Positions 7,667 to 16,008 of a stretch of 56,548 bases of DNA are shown here, one piece after another. Position numbers and translations under genes: made by a program. This stretch comes from Pseudomonadota bacterium (GTDB lineage: Bacteria > Pseudomonadota > Alphaproteobacteria > Rhizobiales > Xanthobacteraceae), in the NCBI GenBank assembly GCA_023422775.1, contig JAFAGM010000083.1:1-56548 (forward strand), written 5' to 3'. The number at the start of each line of letters is the position of its first letter. Position 1 is the first letter of the stretch. Under the pieces are notes generated by a model. It did not search any database, was not told the DNA's origin, and saw only the letters and a list, made by a program, of their open reading frames with translations.

Positions 7667-8743
7667 TTAATCCACCATGTCCGCTACCGCCTTGCCGCAC
7701 GCTACCGTATCAGCATTGCCGCCAAGATCCCTTGTCCGCAGCGTGCGTTCGCCGAGCGTGCGCTCGATGGCGCCGACGATGGCGGCTGCGGCCTGCTTCT
7801 CGCCGAGATGCTCCAGCATCATCGCGCCCGACCAGATCATGCCGATCGGGTTGGCGATGCCCTGCCCTGCGATATCCGGCGCCGAGCCGTGCACCGGCTC
7901 GAATACCGACGGGAAATTGCCTTCCGGATTGATATTGCCCGACGGCGCGATGCCGATGGTGCCGGTGCAGGCAGGGCCGAGATCGGAGAGGATGTCGCCG
8001 AACAGATTGGAGCCGACCACGACGTCGAACCAGTCCGGATGCAGCACGAAGTTCGCGGTGAGAATGTCGATGTGGTACTTGTCCCACTTCACCTTGGGAT
8101 AGTTCTTCGCCATCGCCTCCACGCGCTCGTCCCAATAGGGCATTGTGATCGAGATGCCGTTGGACTTGGTCGCCGAGGTCAAATGCTTCTTCGGCCGCGA
8201 CTGCGCCAGTTCGAACGCGAACTTCAGGATGCGGTTGACGCCAGTGCGCGTCATCACCGTCTGCTGCGTGACGAACTCGCGGTCGGTATCCGGGAACATG
8301 CGCCCGCCGACGGAGGAATATTCACCCTCGGTGTTCTCGCGCACCACCCAGAAGTCGATGTCGCCGGGCTTGCGGTTGGCGAGCGGCGACGGCACGCCGG
8401 GCATCAGCCGCACCGGTCGCAGGTTCACGTACTGGTCGAACTCGCGCCGGAATTTTATGAGCGAGCCCCACAGCGAAATGTGATCCGGGATTTTCGCGGG
8501 CCAGCCGACCGCGCCGAAATAGATCGCGTCGTGCTTGCCGATCTTCGCCTTCCAGTCCTCCGGCATCATCTCGCCGTGCTTTTCGTAATAGTCCCAGGAC
8601 GCGAAGTCGAAATGATCGAAATGCACGGCGACGCCATGTTTTTTCGCCGCCGCCTCCAGCACGCGCAGGCCCTCGGGCACCACTTCCTTGCCGATGCCGT
8701 CGCCGGGAATGACCGCGATCCGATACTGCTTTTTGGCGCTCAT
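7667..8743 (-). CDS. Isocitrate/isopropylmalate-type dehydrogenase, tartrate / D-malate dehydrogenase subgroup
   Basis: 358 aa from the ATG at 8743 (MSAKKQYRIAVIPGDGIGKE); the open frame extends 31 codons further upstream without family resemblance. Visible family features are IPGDGIGKEVVPEG, LRPVRLMPGVPSPL, DFWVVRENTEGEYSSVGG, the Mg/substrate Asp region FVLHPDWFDVVVGSNLFGDILSDL, and EPVHGSAPDIAGQGIANP near the C-terminus. The REFDQYVNLRP and ENTEGEYS pattern is the tartrate/D-malate subgroup rather than LeuB. It oxidatively decarboxylates a 2-hydroxy-dicarboxylate using NAD(P). It is divergent from the SDR gene, with a 186-bp gap between them that holds an ATTGC-CTT-GCAAT inverted repeat at 8792-8804. 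Confidence 0.88.
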   Translation of the reverse strand: MSAKKQYRIAVIPGDGIGKEVVPEGLRVLEAAAKKHGVAVHFDHFDFASWDYYEKHGEMMPEDWKAKIGKHDAIYFGAVGWPAKIPDHISLWGSLIKFRREFDQYVNLRPVRLMPGVPSPLANRKPGDIDFWVVRENTEGEYSSVGGRMFPDTDREFVTQQTVMTRTGVNRILKFAFELAQSRPKKHLTSATKSNGISITMPYWDERVEAMAKNYPKVKWDKYHIDILTANFVLHPDWFDVVVGSNLFGDILSDLGPACTGTIGIAPSGNINPEGNFPSVFEPVHGSAPDIAGQGIANPIGMIWSGAMMLEHLGEKQAAAAIVGAIERTLGERTLRTRDLGGNADTVACGKAVADMVD

Positions 8744-8929
8744 CGAGAGTTTCCTTGTGTCTTTGAAGGGCCGGCTAATGCCGCTTATTTGATTGCCTTG
8801 CAATGGACCAAAGCCGCCGATTGCGCAACGCTGCACTGCAATGTTGACCGTCGCGGCGCGCCAAGCCTAACAACAAGCCTGACAATCTGTGGCCCCTTCC
8901 ACCTCCCCTCACCCAAGCGAGTATTTCCC

Positions 8930-9703
8930 ATGGATCTGCATCTGCGCGGCAAGCGTGTCCTGATTACCGGCGCCTCCAAGGGCATTGGCGCGGCCGCGGC
9001 CGAAGCCTTTGCCGAGGAAGGCTGCGACGTCATGCTGGCCGCCCGCAACGGCGACATGCTGAAAGCGCTGGCCGAGCGGCTGCGCTCGGCGCACCAGATC
9101 GGCGCCACTACCCATGTCGTGGACCTGCGCAAGCCCGAGGACCTCGCCCGGCTTGCAAAGGACGCCGCCGACATCGACATCCTCGTCAACAATGCCGGCG
9201 ATATCCCGGGCGGCTCGATCGACAGGATCGACGAGGCGACCTGGCGCCACGCCTGGGAACTGAAAGTGTTCGGCTACATCAACCTCACCCGCGCGATCTA
9301 CGCGCAGATGAAGGCGCGCGGCGGTGGCGTCATCGTCAACGACATCGGCGCGGCCGGCGAGAAATTCGACGCCAACTACATCTGCGGCAGCGCCGGCAAC
9401 GCCGCGCTGATGGCATTCACCCGCGCGCTCGGCGGCAAGAGTCTCGCCGACAGCATCCGCGTGGTCGGCATCAATCCCGGTCCCGTCGGCACCGACCGCC
9501 ATGTTACGCTTTTGAAGACGCGGGCGAAGAACCAGTTCGGCGACGAGAACCGCTACAGGGAATTCCAGAAGAACATGCCCCTCGGCCGCCCCGCCCACGC
9601 CCGCGAGATCGGCGACTTGATGGCGTTCCTGGCTTCAGACCGTGCTGGCTATACGTCGGGAGTGATTTACACGGTGGATGGCGGTCATACGGCGGGGTGG
9701 TAG
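8930..9703 (+). CDS. SDR-family protein with a degenerate catalytic site
   Basis: 257 aa from the ATG at 8930, the normal classical-SDR length. The NAD(P) loop is intact (VLITGASKGIG, 10-20), as are ILVNNAG (84-90) and the C-terminal GYTSGVIYTVDGG. The active site is not classical: Tyr150 is present, but the Lys four residues later is Ser154 (YICGS, codons read directly), the upstream Ser position reads NDIGAAG, and the helix-4 Asn is Lys (LKVFG). The following GNAALMAFTRALGG is typical of an SDR subgroup I have seen annotated only as short-chain dehydrogenase. It may be a non-classical reductase or a cofactor-binding non-enzyme. It is divergent from the tartrate-type dehydrogenase. Confidence 0.85.
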   Translation: MDLHLRGKRVLITGASKGIGAAAAEAFAEEGCDVMLAARNGDMLKALAERLRSAHQIGATTHVVDLRKPEDLARLAKDAADIDILVNNAGDIPGGSIDRIDEATWRHAWELKVFGYINLTRAIYAQMKARGGGVIVNDIGAAGEKFDANYICGSAGNAALMAFTRALGGKSLADSIRVVGINPGPVGTDRHVTLLKTRAKNQFGDENRYREFQKNMPLGRPAHAREIGDLMAFLASDRAGYTSGVIYTVDGGHTAGW

Positions 9704-9728
9704 CGGGGGTTTTCAGCAACACCCCGTC

Positions 9729-9820
9729 CCTCATCCTGAGGAGCCGCGCAGCGGCGTCTCGAAGGATGGGCCGCGGGCCACATGGTTCGAGACGGCGCAT
9801 CGCGCCTCCTCACCATGAGG
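9729..9820. repeat. Family A palindromic repeat after the SDR gene
   Basis: Complete unit with CCTCATCCTGAGGAGC, CGTCTCGAAGGATGG, CATGGTTCGAGACGGCGC and CTCCTCACCATGAGG in order, starting 26 bp after the SDR stop. It is followed within 25 bp by a family B unit. Confidence 0.85.
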
Positions 9821-9844
9821 GTTGGACAGTTGGTGGAGCCCCAC

Positions 9845-9913
9845 CGTCATTGCAAGCGCAGCGAAGCAATCCATTGCGCACTCGCGGTGACGTGGATTGC
9901 TTTCGCAATGACG
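9845..9913. repeat. Family B palindromic repeat
   Basis: CGTCATTGCAAGCGCAGC, AAGCAATCCA, linker, TGGATTGC and TTTCGCAATGACG: the two ends are inverted copies of each other. It is one of five family B units in the window. It directly abuts the decayed alpha/beta-hydrolase fragment at 9914-10056. Confidence 0.85.
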
Positions 9914-10056
9914 GTGTCCAGGCCGTCCGCTCGAACAACTGCCGGATCAGCGTCGTGATCCGCCCTTTGGCGACATCATCTCGTGCATGATCGTAAAGTG
10001 ATCGGCGCCGGGGATTTCCTCATACGTCACCGGCGTTCCACTTTGCCGGAAAATGT
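9914..10056 (-). pseudogene. C-terminal remnant of an alpha/beta hydrolase, frameshifted
   Basis: Read on the minus strand from about 10051, one frame gives FRQSGTPVTYEEIPGADHF followed by TIMHEMMSPKG, which has the look of the last strand and catalytic-His loop (GADHFTI) of an alpha/beta hydrolase. After PKG one C appears to be missing; shifting frame restores RITTLIRQLFERT, a normal C-terminal helix. No start or upstream domain is present, and the 3' end runs straight into the family B repeat. I infer a gene remnant cut by deletion on one side and by the repeat on the other. The identification is from residue pattern only. Confidence 0.6.
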
Positions 10057-10099
10057 TCTACAGCACCACCAGGGAACGGAAACGAACGGAGATATCGAA

Positions 10100-11521
10100 G
10101 TGGCTGATCAGGGTCTGGTGCGGGAGACGGCATGCGCCGTTGTCGGCAAGCTGAAGTCGGGCGAAGTCACGCCGCTCGATCTGCTGGACGTGCTGGAAAA
10201 GCGCATCGCCGAGGTCGACGGCAAGGTCAACGCGCTGCCGACACTGTGCTTCGAGCGCGCCCGCACCCACGCAAAAACCCTGATGAAGAAGCCGGCCGCC
10301 GAGCGCGGCCTGCTTGCCGGACTGCCGATGCCGATCAAGGACCTGACCGCTGTCGAGGGCGTGCTGACCACGCAGGGGTCGCCGATCTACAAGGACAACA
10401 TCCCGGCCAAATCGGATATCCTGGTCGAGCATCTCGAAAGCAATGGCGGCGTGATCTACGCCAAGTCCAACACGCCGGAGTTCGGCGCCGGCGCCAACAC
10501 TTTCAACGAGGTGTTCGGCCCGACGCGCAATCCCTGGGACACGTCGCGATCCGCCGCCGGCTCCTCAGGCGGAGCGGCGGCGGCACTTGCCAGCGGCACG
10601 GCCTGGCTGGCGCATGGCTCGGACATGGGCGGCAGCCTGCGCAACCCGGCGAGCTTCTGCGGCATCGTCGGCATGCGACCGAGCATCGGCCGGGTCGCGC
10701 ACACGGTGGCGGCCGCCGTCGACCGCAATCTCGGCGTCCAGGGCCCGATGGCGCGCAACGTGGAAGACCTGGCGCTGCTGCTCGACGCCATGAGCGGCGA
10801 ACATCGCGGCGATCCGCTTTCGCTGCCGGTGCTGCCGACGTCGTTTCTTGCCGCCGCACGTTCCCCCGGCAAGCCGAAGCGCATCGCCTATTCGCCCGAT
10901 CTCGGCATCACGCCGGTCGATCCGGAAGTCGTTGCCGTCACCCGCAAGGCGGCGCAGCGTTTCGCGGAGGCCGGCGCCATCGTCGAGGAAGCACACCCCG
11001 ACCTGCGCGAGGCCCATGAGTGCTTCCATGTGCTGCGTGCGTTCGACTTCGCGCTCTCCAAGGCGGCGCTGCTGCGCTCCAAGCGCGACCTGCTCAAGCC
11101 CGAGGTGATCTGGAACATCGAGGAAGGCCTCAAGCTGACGGTCGAGCAGCTCGAGCGCGCCGAAGCGCAGCGCGTTTCCATGACGGCACGCACGCTGGAA
11201 TTCTTCGACAAGTACGACCTGCTGCTGTGCCCCGCCACCATCGTGCCGCCGTTCCCGGTCGAGAACCGCTACGTCGCCGAATGCGCCGGCAAGAAGTTCA
11301 ACAATTACGTCGAGTGGCTCGGCATCGTCTATGCGATCACACTGGTGTGTTGTCCCGCGCTGTCGATGCCGTGCGGCTTTACCGCCTCCGGCCTTCCGAT
11401 AGGATTGCAGGTGGTGGCCCCGCCGCGCGGCGAGGCGCAGCTTCTGGCCGGAGCCAAAGTGCTGGAGGATATTCTGGGCCTGCGAGGCACGACGCCGATC
11501 GATCCGAGAGCGCCGAAGTAG
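10100..11521 (+). CDS. Amidase-signature family amidase
   Basis: 473 aa from a GTG at 10100, chosen because GGAG lies 8 nt upstream and because the frame before it overlaps the antisense hydrolase remnant. The Ser-cisSer-Lys set is visible: K80 in PMPIKDLTAVEG, the cis-Ser pair in AAGSSGGAAAAL (about 152-163), and nucleophile Ser179 in SDMGGSLRNPASF. The C-terminus has the usual PIGLQVVAPPRGEAQLL. It hydrolyses an amide to acid and ammonia in the cytoplasm; the substrate is unknown. No clear partner gene follows, and a family A repeat starts 5 bp after the stop. Confidence 0.92.
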   Translation: MADQGLVRETACAVVGKLKSGEVTPLDLLDVLEKRIAEVDGKVNALPTLCFERARTHAKTLMKKPAAERGLLAGLPMPIKDLTAVEGVLTTQGSPIYKDNIPAKSDILVEHLESNGGVIYAKSNTPEFGAGANTFNEVFGPTRNPWDTSRSAAGSSGGAAAALASGTAWLAHGSDMGGSLRNPASFCGIVGMRPSIGRVAHTVAAAVDRNLGVQGPMARNVEDLALLLDAMSGEHRGDPLSLPVLPTSFLAAARSPGKPKRIAYSPDLGITPVDPEVVAVTRKAAQRFAEAGAIVEEAHPDLREAHECFHVLRAFDFALSKAALLRSKRDLLKPEVIWNIEEGLKLTVEQLERAEAQRVSMTARTLEFFDKYDLLLCPATIVPPFPVENRYVAECAGKKFNNYVEWLGIVYAITLVCCPALSMPCGFTASGLPIGLQVVAPPRGEAQLLAGAKVLEDILGLRGTTPIDPRAPK

Positions 11522-11526
11522 ACGCT

Positions 11527-11626
11527 CCTCATGGTGAGGAGGCGCGCAGCGCCGTCTCGAACCATGAGGCCTCAGTCGGGCCTGCATCCTTCGAGACGGC
11601 CGCTACGCGGCCTCCTCAGGATGAGG
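11527..11626. repeat. Family A palindromic repeat, reversed orientation
   Basis: Reads CCTCATGGTGAGGAGG, CGTCTCGAACCATG, then CATCCTTCGAGACGGC and CTCCTCAGGATGAGG, which is the reverse complement of the common orientation. It fills the gap between the amidase and the hydrolase-OsmC fusion gene. Confidence 0.85.
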
Positions 11627-11692
11627 ACGAGGGAATTCTGACGATGGCGTTACTCTGCCGACTAGGCCAAACGAGTTCGGGGGAGGACATCC

Positions 11693-12916
11693 GTGGCGCA
11701 TGAACGCTTTGAATTCACCGGTGAAGGCGGCCATCAGCTCGCCGCCGCGTTGGATACGCCGGACGGACCGGTGCACGCCTATGCGCTGTTCGCGCACTGC
11801 TTCACCTGCGGCAAGGACGTGCTGGCGGCCAAGCGCATCGCGACCGCGCTGGCAGCCAACGGCATTGCGGTGCTCCGGTTCGATTTCACCGGTCTCGGCT
11901 CCAGCGAGGGCGATTTCGCGAACTCGACGTTTTCGTCCAACGTCGCCGATCTGGTCCGCGCCGCCGATCATCTGCGCGAAACGCGCAGGGCACCCGCGAT
12001 CCTGATCGGGCACAGCCTCGGCGGCGCGGCGATCCTCGCCGCGGCCGGGAGAATTCCGGACGCCAAGGCGGTGGCGACGATCGCCGCGCCGTCCGATCCC
12101 GTGCATGTCACGCACCTTTTCAGGGACCGGATCGAAGACATTCGCAAGCACGGCGAGGTCGAGGTTCAGCTCGCCGGACGGCCATTTCGCATCAGGCGCG
12201 AGTTCCTCGATGACGTCGCCGAGCACAGCCTGATGGCGCGCGTCGCGAAGCTGCACAAGGCGCTGCTCATCATGCATTCGCCGACCGACGACACGGTCGG
12301 GATCGACAATGCCACCAACATCTTTGTCGCGGCGAAGCATCCGAAAAGCTTCGTGTCGCTTTCGGGCGCCGACCATCTGCTGAGCGGCAAGCGCGATGCG
12401 GCCTATGCCGCCGACGTGATATCGGCATGGGCCGAGCGTTATGTCGATCTCGCCGATTCCCGGCCGGCTGCCGAGGCAGGCGAGGCTATGCGCAACGCCG
12501 TGGTGCGCGAGACCCGCAACAGCAAGTTCCAGCAGACGGTGACAACAGGCCCGCACCAGATGCTGGCCGATGAGCCGGTTGCCGTCGGCGGCGAGGACAG
12601 CGGGCCTGGACCGTATGATTTCGTGCTGGCGGGGCTGGGCGCCTGCACCTCGATGACGATGCGGATGTATGCCGACCGCAAGTCGCTGCCGCTCGATCGA
12701 ATCACCGTGACGCTGAAGCACAGCAAGATTCACGCAAGGGATTGCGAGGAGTGCGAGACCCGCGAGGGCATGCTGGACCAGATCGACCGCGTGATCGCAA
12801 TCGAAGGCGCGCTCGATGCCGATCAACGCAAGCGGTTGATGGAAATCGCCGACAAGTGCCCGGTGCATCGCACGCTGACGTCGGAGATCCGGATCGTGAC
12901 AAAGGCGGCGGATTAG
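11693..12916 (+). CDS. Bifunctional alpha/beta hydrolase - OsmC-family fusion protein
   Basis: 407 aa from a GTG preceded by GGGAGG. Residues about 1-250 are an alpha/beta hydrolase with nucleophile Ser108 in IGHSLGGAA, a late Asp (SPTDDTVG) and His (GADHLLSG). Residues about 265-407 are an OsmC domain with its two conserved cysteine regions, LGACTSMTMRMYADRK and KCPVHRTLTSEI. OsmC proteins reduce organic hydroperoxides through that cysteine pair. The fusion is found as a family in proteobacteria; the link between an esterase-like domain and peroxide reduction suggests action on acyl peroxides or oxidised lipids, which is inference. No signal peptide is present, so it is cytoplasmic. Confidence 0.93.
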   Translation: MAHERFEFTGEGGHQLAAALDTPDGPVHAYALFAHCFTCGKDVLAAKRIATALAANGIAVLRFDFTGLGSSEGDFANSTFSSNVADLVRAADHLRETRRAPAILIGHSLGGAAILAAAGRIPDAKAVATIAAPSDPVHVTHLFRDRIEDIRKHGEVEVQLAGRPFRIRREFLDDVAEHSLMARVAKLHKALLIMHSPTDDTVGIDNATNIFVAAKHPKSFVSLSGADHLLSGKRDAAYAADVISAWAERYVDLADSRPAAEAGEAMRNAVVRETRNSKFQQTVTTGPHQMLADEPVAVGGEDSGPGPYDFVLAGLGACTSMTMRMYADRKSLPLDRITVTLKHSKIHARDCEECETREGMLDQIDRVIAIEGALDADQRKRLMEIADKCPVHRTLTSEIRIVTKAAD

Positions 12917-12931
12917 GCCGGCCATGGGCCG

Positions 12932-13012
12932 CATGGTTCGAGACGCGCAGCCTTGCCGCGCTCCTCACCAGACCTCATCCTGAGGAGGCGCAAAGCGCCG
13001 TCTCGAAGGATG
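12932..13012. repeat. Family A palindromic repeat halves in a convergent gap
   Basis: CATGGTTCGAGACGCGC and CTCCTCACCA (12932-12970) followed by CCTCATCCTGAGGAGG and CGTCTCGAAGGATG (12973-13012). The two halves are in the order opposite to a complete unit, as if a boundary between two adjacent units had been retained. Confidence 0.8.
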
Positions 13013-13036
13013 AAAGCCCCGCTGTCGAAGCGTTTC

Positions 13037-14092
13037 TCAAGCCGTCGCCAGCGGACGCACCCGTAACGCGCCGCGCAGGCCGGCGGCAGTGCCGAGCAGG
13101 ATGCCCGCAAAAGCAATCAGCGAGGCCAGCGCCAGCGTCGAAAAGCCCGTCAGCCCCTGCCCGACCGAGCAACCAAAGGCCATCACACCACCGGCGCCCA
13201 TCAGCGCCGCACCGCCGCCCGAGCGCAGCATGTGGCGCGGCGATCGATAGCCTTCGAGCTGGAAACGCCCGGTCAGCAGCGCCGTCACGAGGCTGCCGGC
13301 GAACACGCCGAACACGGTGACGGCGCCGAAATTGAGCGTCGATCCCGTCGACAGCATGACGTATTGCAGCGCGTCCGCGATCGGCGCGATGAAGGTGAGC
13401 GAGGTCACCGGCACAGGATTGAAATCGTCGGCGCCGAGATAGCCGGTGGCGATCCAGCCGCCGGCCACCAGCAGGCCGACCACGACACCCGCGGCGACCT
13501 GGCCCGGCGAACGGCGGAACGCCGGATGCGCAAAGGCGAAGATGACCAGCGCCGCCGAGATCACCGAGGCCGCAAGCATCCGCGCCGCCGTCACGCTCAG
13601 GCCCGTGGCCGCGAGCAGCGCCGGCACCGAGTTTGCCGTGGCTGTCGTCTGCGACGCGCCCACCATTGCAATACGTGAGGGCGCGATCAGCCCCTTCAGC
13701 GTCATCTGCGCGAATATCGCCAGCACCATCACGACCACGAACGAACGGAGGTTGCCGCGCCCGAGCAGCACCAGCGCGCGCGAGCCGCAGCCGTTCGACA
13801 GCACCATGCCGTAGCCGAACAGCAATCCGCCGAAAAACATCACCGGCACCGAGAACGAGGGCTGCAGATAGATCGACTTGCCGATGTCGACGAGGCCGCC
13901 CGCCGCCAGCAATTGCGTCACGGCGACCGCCACGCCGATCGCCAGCGCATAGGTGCGGATCAGGCGGCCGTCACCTTCCGCCAGCCACCCGCGCATACCG
14001 CTCATCAAGCAGAAGCCGCTCAACAGGCCGACCGAGCCGTAGACGAGGCCGATCACGAGCCCGGACAGAATGACGATGCTGGCGGTGTCCAT
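13037..14092 (-). CDS. YeeE/YedE (TsuA-like) family inner-membrane transporter, probably for a reduced-sulfur compound
   Basis: 351 aa with about nine to ten hydrophobic segments. Two family motifs with conserved cysteines are clear: GYGMVLSNGCGSRALV in the first half and GGVMAFGCSVGQGLTGFS in the second, giving the internal two-fold repeat of TsuA. Known TsuA proteins carry thiosulfate using those cysteines. GAGGAAGG precedes the ATG at a good distance. No TusA/TsuB-type partner gene is visible alongside; a family B repeat lies just upstream. The sulfur substrate is inferred from the family. Confidence 0.9.
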   Translation of the reverse strand: MDTASIVILSGLVIGLVYGSVGLLSGFCLMSGMRGWLAEGDGRLIRTYALAIGVAVAVTQLLAAGGLVDIGKSIYLQPSFSVPVMFFGGLLFGYGMVLSNGCGSRALVLLGRGNLRSFVVVMVLAIFAQMTLKGLIAPSRIAMVGASQTTATANSVPALLAATGLSVTAARMLAASVISAALVIFAFAHPAFRRSPGQVAAGVVVGLLVAGGWIATGYLGADDFNPVPVTSLTFIAPIADALQYVMLSTGSTLNFGAVTVFGVFAGSLVTALLTGRFQLEGYRSPRHMLRSGGGAALMGAGGVMAFGCSVGQGLTGFSTLALASLIAFAGILLGTAAGLRGALRVRPLATA

Positions 14093-14115
14093 GCGTACCT
14101 TCCTCAGTTCACTCC

Positions 14116-14193
14116 GTCATTGCGAGCGGAGCGAAGCAATCCATCTATCCCCGTGCCGAACCATGGATTGCTTCGCTTCGCTCGCAATGACGG
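14116..14193. repeat. Family B palindromic repeat
   Basis: CGTCATTGCGAGCGGAGC, AAGCAATCCAT, linker, ATGGATTGCTTCG and GCTCGCAATGACG. It lies between the quinone-oxidoreductase-like gene and the YeeE gene, 9 bp from the stop of the former. Confidence 0.88.
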
Positions 14194-14202
14194 TCTGGAC
14201 CA

Positions 14203-15201
14203 TCACGGCCGTAATATCACCCGGTCGCGCGACGAACCGGCCACAGCGATGAAGGCTGCCCTCGCCTGCTCCAGCGGATGGATCGCGGCTGGCTTGATCG
14301 GGAACGGCCTGAGATGTCCGCTGGCGAATCCAGCGCCGAGTTCTCGCAGCACCGCGCCGGTCGCGACCGACGAGAGGCCGAGCGTATCGATGCCGACGTA
14401 AGTATGCTGGCCGCGGTAGAATTCCAGGATGTTGAACTGCACGATGCGGTCGACCGCGGCGATCAGGATCTGCCGCCCGCGCAGGGCGAGCGATCTGTGC
14501 GCGGCGTCGAAATAGGGATCGCCGACGGTATTGAACACGATGTCGGCGCCCTTGCCGCCGGTGAGTTCGCGCACGCGCTGCGCGACATCGGTCGCGGAGG
14601 CGTCGACGGCCTCGACCGGCGAATTGGCGTGGCCTTCATAGGCCTCGCTCCTGCGCACCACGCCGATGACGCGCGCGCCGTGCCAGCTCGCGATCTGCAC
14701 CGCGGCCTGCCCGACCTTGCCGTTAACGCCCATCACCAGTACCGTCTCGCCGGCCGCAGGAATCCCGGCGCGGCGCAGGCCCTCCATCGCGGTGACGAAG
14801 GGAACGCCGATGCCAGCGGCCTCCTCCCATGAAATGCCGGCGGGCTTCTCCACCACGGCGCCGGCCTCGACGACAAGGTGCGTGGCATGGGTGCCGTCGC
14901 GGCGGATGCCGAGATCGCCGGACGAGCCGAACACCTCGCGCCCGATCCAGCCCGCAGGCCCATCGATCACGACTCCCGCATAGTCGCGGCCCGGCGTCCG
15001 CGGAAATACCGCATAAGGCATCAGCCCGGTCGCGGCCTTCACATCCGACGGATTGACGGCGGCCGCCCGGACCTCGATCAGCAATTCATTGTCGCCGCGC
15101 GACAAGGCGTGAGTCTCGATGACGGGTGCAATCGAAGCGGCATCGGCTGCCTTCGCCGGCAGGCGAACGCAGCGGGCCTGGACTGATTGGTATTGGGTCA
15201 T
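14203..15201 (-). CDS. Zinc-independent medium-chain dehydrogenase/reductase, quinone-oxidoreductase type
   Basis: 332 aa, normal for the family. N-terminal GroES-like domain with VNPSDVKAATG and FPRTPGRDYAGVV; nucleotide-binding region VLVMGVNGKVGQAAVQIA (about 155-172); then ADIVFNTVGDPYFDAAH. The cysteine cluster of zinc alcohol dehydrogenases is absent, which supports a quinone oxidoreductase/enoyl-reductase-like role with NADPH. Its operon partners are not evident: a GIY-YIG gene lies upstream on the same strand with a 96-bp gap. The substrate is unknown. Confidence 0.87.
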   Translation of the reverse strand: MTQYQSVQARCVRLPAKAADAASIAPVIETHALSRGDNELLIEVRAAAVNPSDVKAATGLMPYAVFPRTPGRDYAGVVIDGPAGWIGREVFGSSGDLGIRRDGTHATHLVVEAGAVVEKPAGISWEEAAGIGVPFVTAMEGLRRAGIPAAGETVLVMGVNGKVGQAAVQIASWHGARVIGVVRRSEAYEGHANSPVEAVDASATDVAQRVRELTGGKGADIVFNTVGDPYFDAAHRSLALRGRQILIAAVDRIVQFNILEFYRGQHTYVGIDTLGLSSVATGAVLRELGAGFASGHLRPFPIKPAAIHPLEQARAAFIAVAGSSRDRVILRP

Positions 15202-15297
15202 GGGTAGGGTTCAACGATATTTCGGTTGAATTGGGCAATAAGCAGAAGCAAGTCGCTGGCGACCCATGACTACCGCGCTGCCGGTTTTGTGCAAGGC

Positions 15298-15618
15298 CTA
15301 TCGATCTTCCATGGAGGTTGAAGAATGCGGTGACCGGCGCGAGGCCAGTGCCTTCAACGCTGCAAAGTCGCCCCGAATGAAGGACTCCTTTTTCGCCCGG
15401 CTCCATTTCTTCAGCTTGCGTTCGCTCTCGATGGCGTCGGTGACGCGATCGAACCATTGCGAGAAGACAAGTGTTACCGGGCACCTTGTCGAAGTGTAGC
15501 CACCGAATGCTCCGGTGTTGTGCTGAGCGCTTCTCAATTCGAGAGCTGTCCGGGTCGTTCCGACGTAATAACTGCCGTCGGCGCAGCGAAGGATGTAGAG
15601 AAACGCTCCTTCTGTCAT
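15298..15618 (-). CDS. GIY-YIG domain protein (UPF0213/YhbQ-like)
   Basis: 106 aa. The GIY-YIG core is visible at the start: LYILRCADGSYYVGTTRTAL (about 7-26), followed by the expected Arg and His (LRSAQHNTGA), and a Glu (DAIESERKLKKWSRAKKESF) near residue 65. Stand-alone proteins of this family are small putative nucleases, some acting on structured or abasic DNA. It is next to a cluster of three palindromic repeats; such proteins are common in genomes rich in palindromic repeats, but there is no direct evidence of a link. No operon context helps. Confidence 0.88.
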   Translation of the reverse strand: MTEGAFLYILRCADGSYYVGTTRTALELRSAQHNTGAFGGYTSTRCPVTLVFSQWFDRVTDAIESERKLKKWSRAKKESFIRGDFAALKALASRRSPHSSTSMEDR

Positions 15619-15641
15619 TTTTCCCTCCGCACACTCTTGAT

Positions 15642-16000
15642 CCTCATCCTGAGGAGGCGCGTAGCGCCGTCTCGAAGGCGCGCCTCCTCACCATGAGGGG
15701 TTAGAGCTGCTACCTCGTCAACATAAAAACGCTCACTCTCGTCCTCATCCTGAGGAGCGGCACCTTTGCCGCGTCTCGAAGGATGAAGGCCCGGCTGCCG
15801 CAACAGCGGGGCTGCATGGTTCGAGACGGCGCTACGCGCCTCCTCACCATGAGGGCTAGACCTGTTATCTCGTCAATAAGGAAACACTCACTCTCACTCC
15901 TCATCCTGAGGAGCGGCATCTTCGCCGCGTCTCGAAGGATGCAGGCCCGTCTGTGGCTACATGGTTCGAGACGGCGCTGACGCGCCTCCTCACCATGAGG
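15642..16000. repeat. Three family A units in tandem, the last two as a 156-bp-period duplication
   Basis: Unit 1 at 15642-15698 is shortened by an internal deletion. Unit 2 (15743-15854) and unit 3 (15899-16000) are full length and start exactly 156 bp apart. Their upstream flanks also match (CTCGTCAA.. and ACTCACTCTC.. before each), so unit and flank were duplicated together. The cluster fills the whole 390-bp gap between the GIY-YIG gene and paaK. I see nothing else in this gap. Confidence 0.85.
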
Positions 16001-16008
16001 GGAGAAAG

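Noticed and set aside
11693..12916. Hydrolase-OsmC junction as an artefact of a missed stop between two genes
   Set aside because: The frame is continuous with no internal stop or start-like ribosome site at the junction, and fused proteins of this order are known as a family.
15642..16000. CRISPR-like array made of regularly spaced repeats
   Set aside because: The units are long palindromes with variable internal length, there are only three, the spacers are not of uniform short length, and no cas genes are near.
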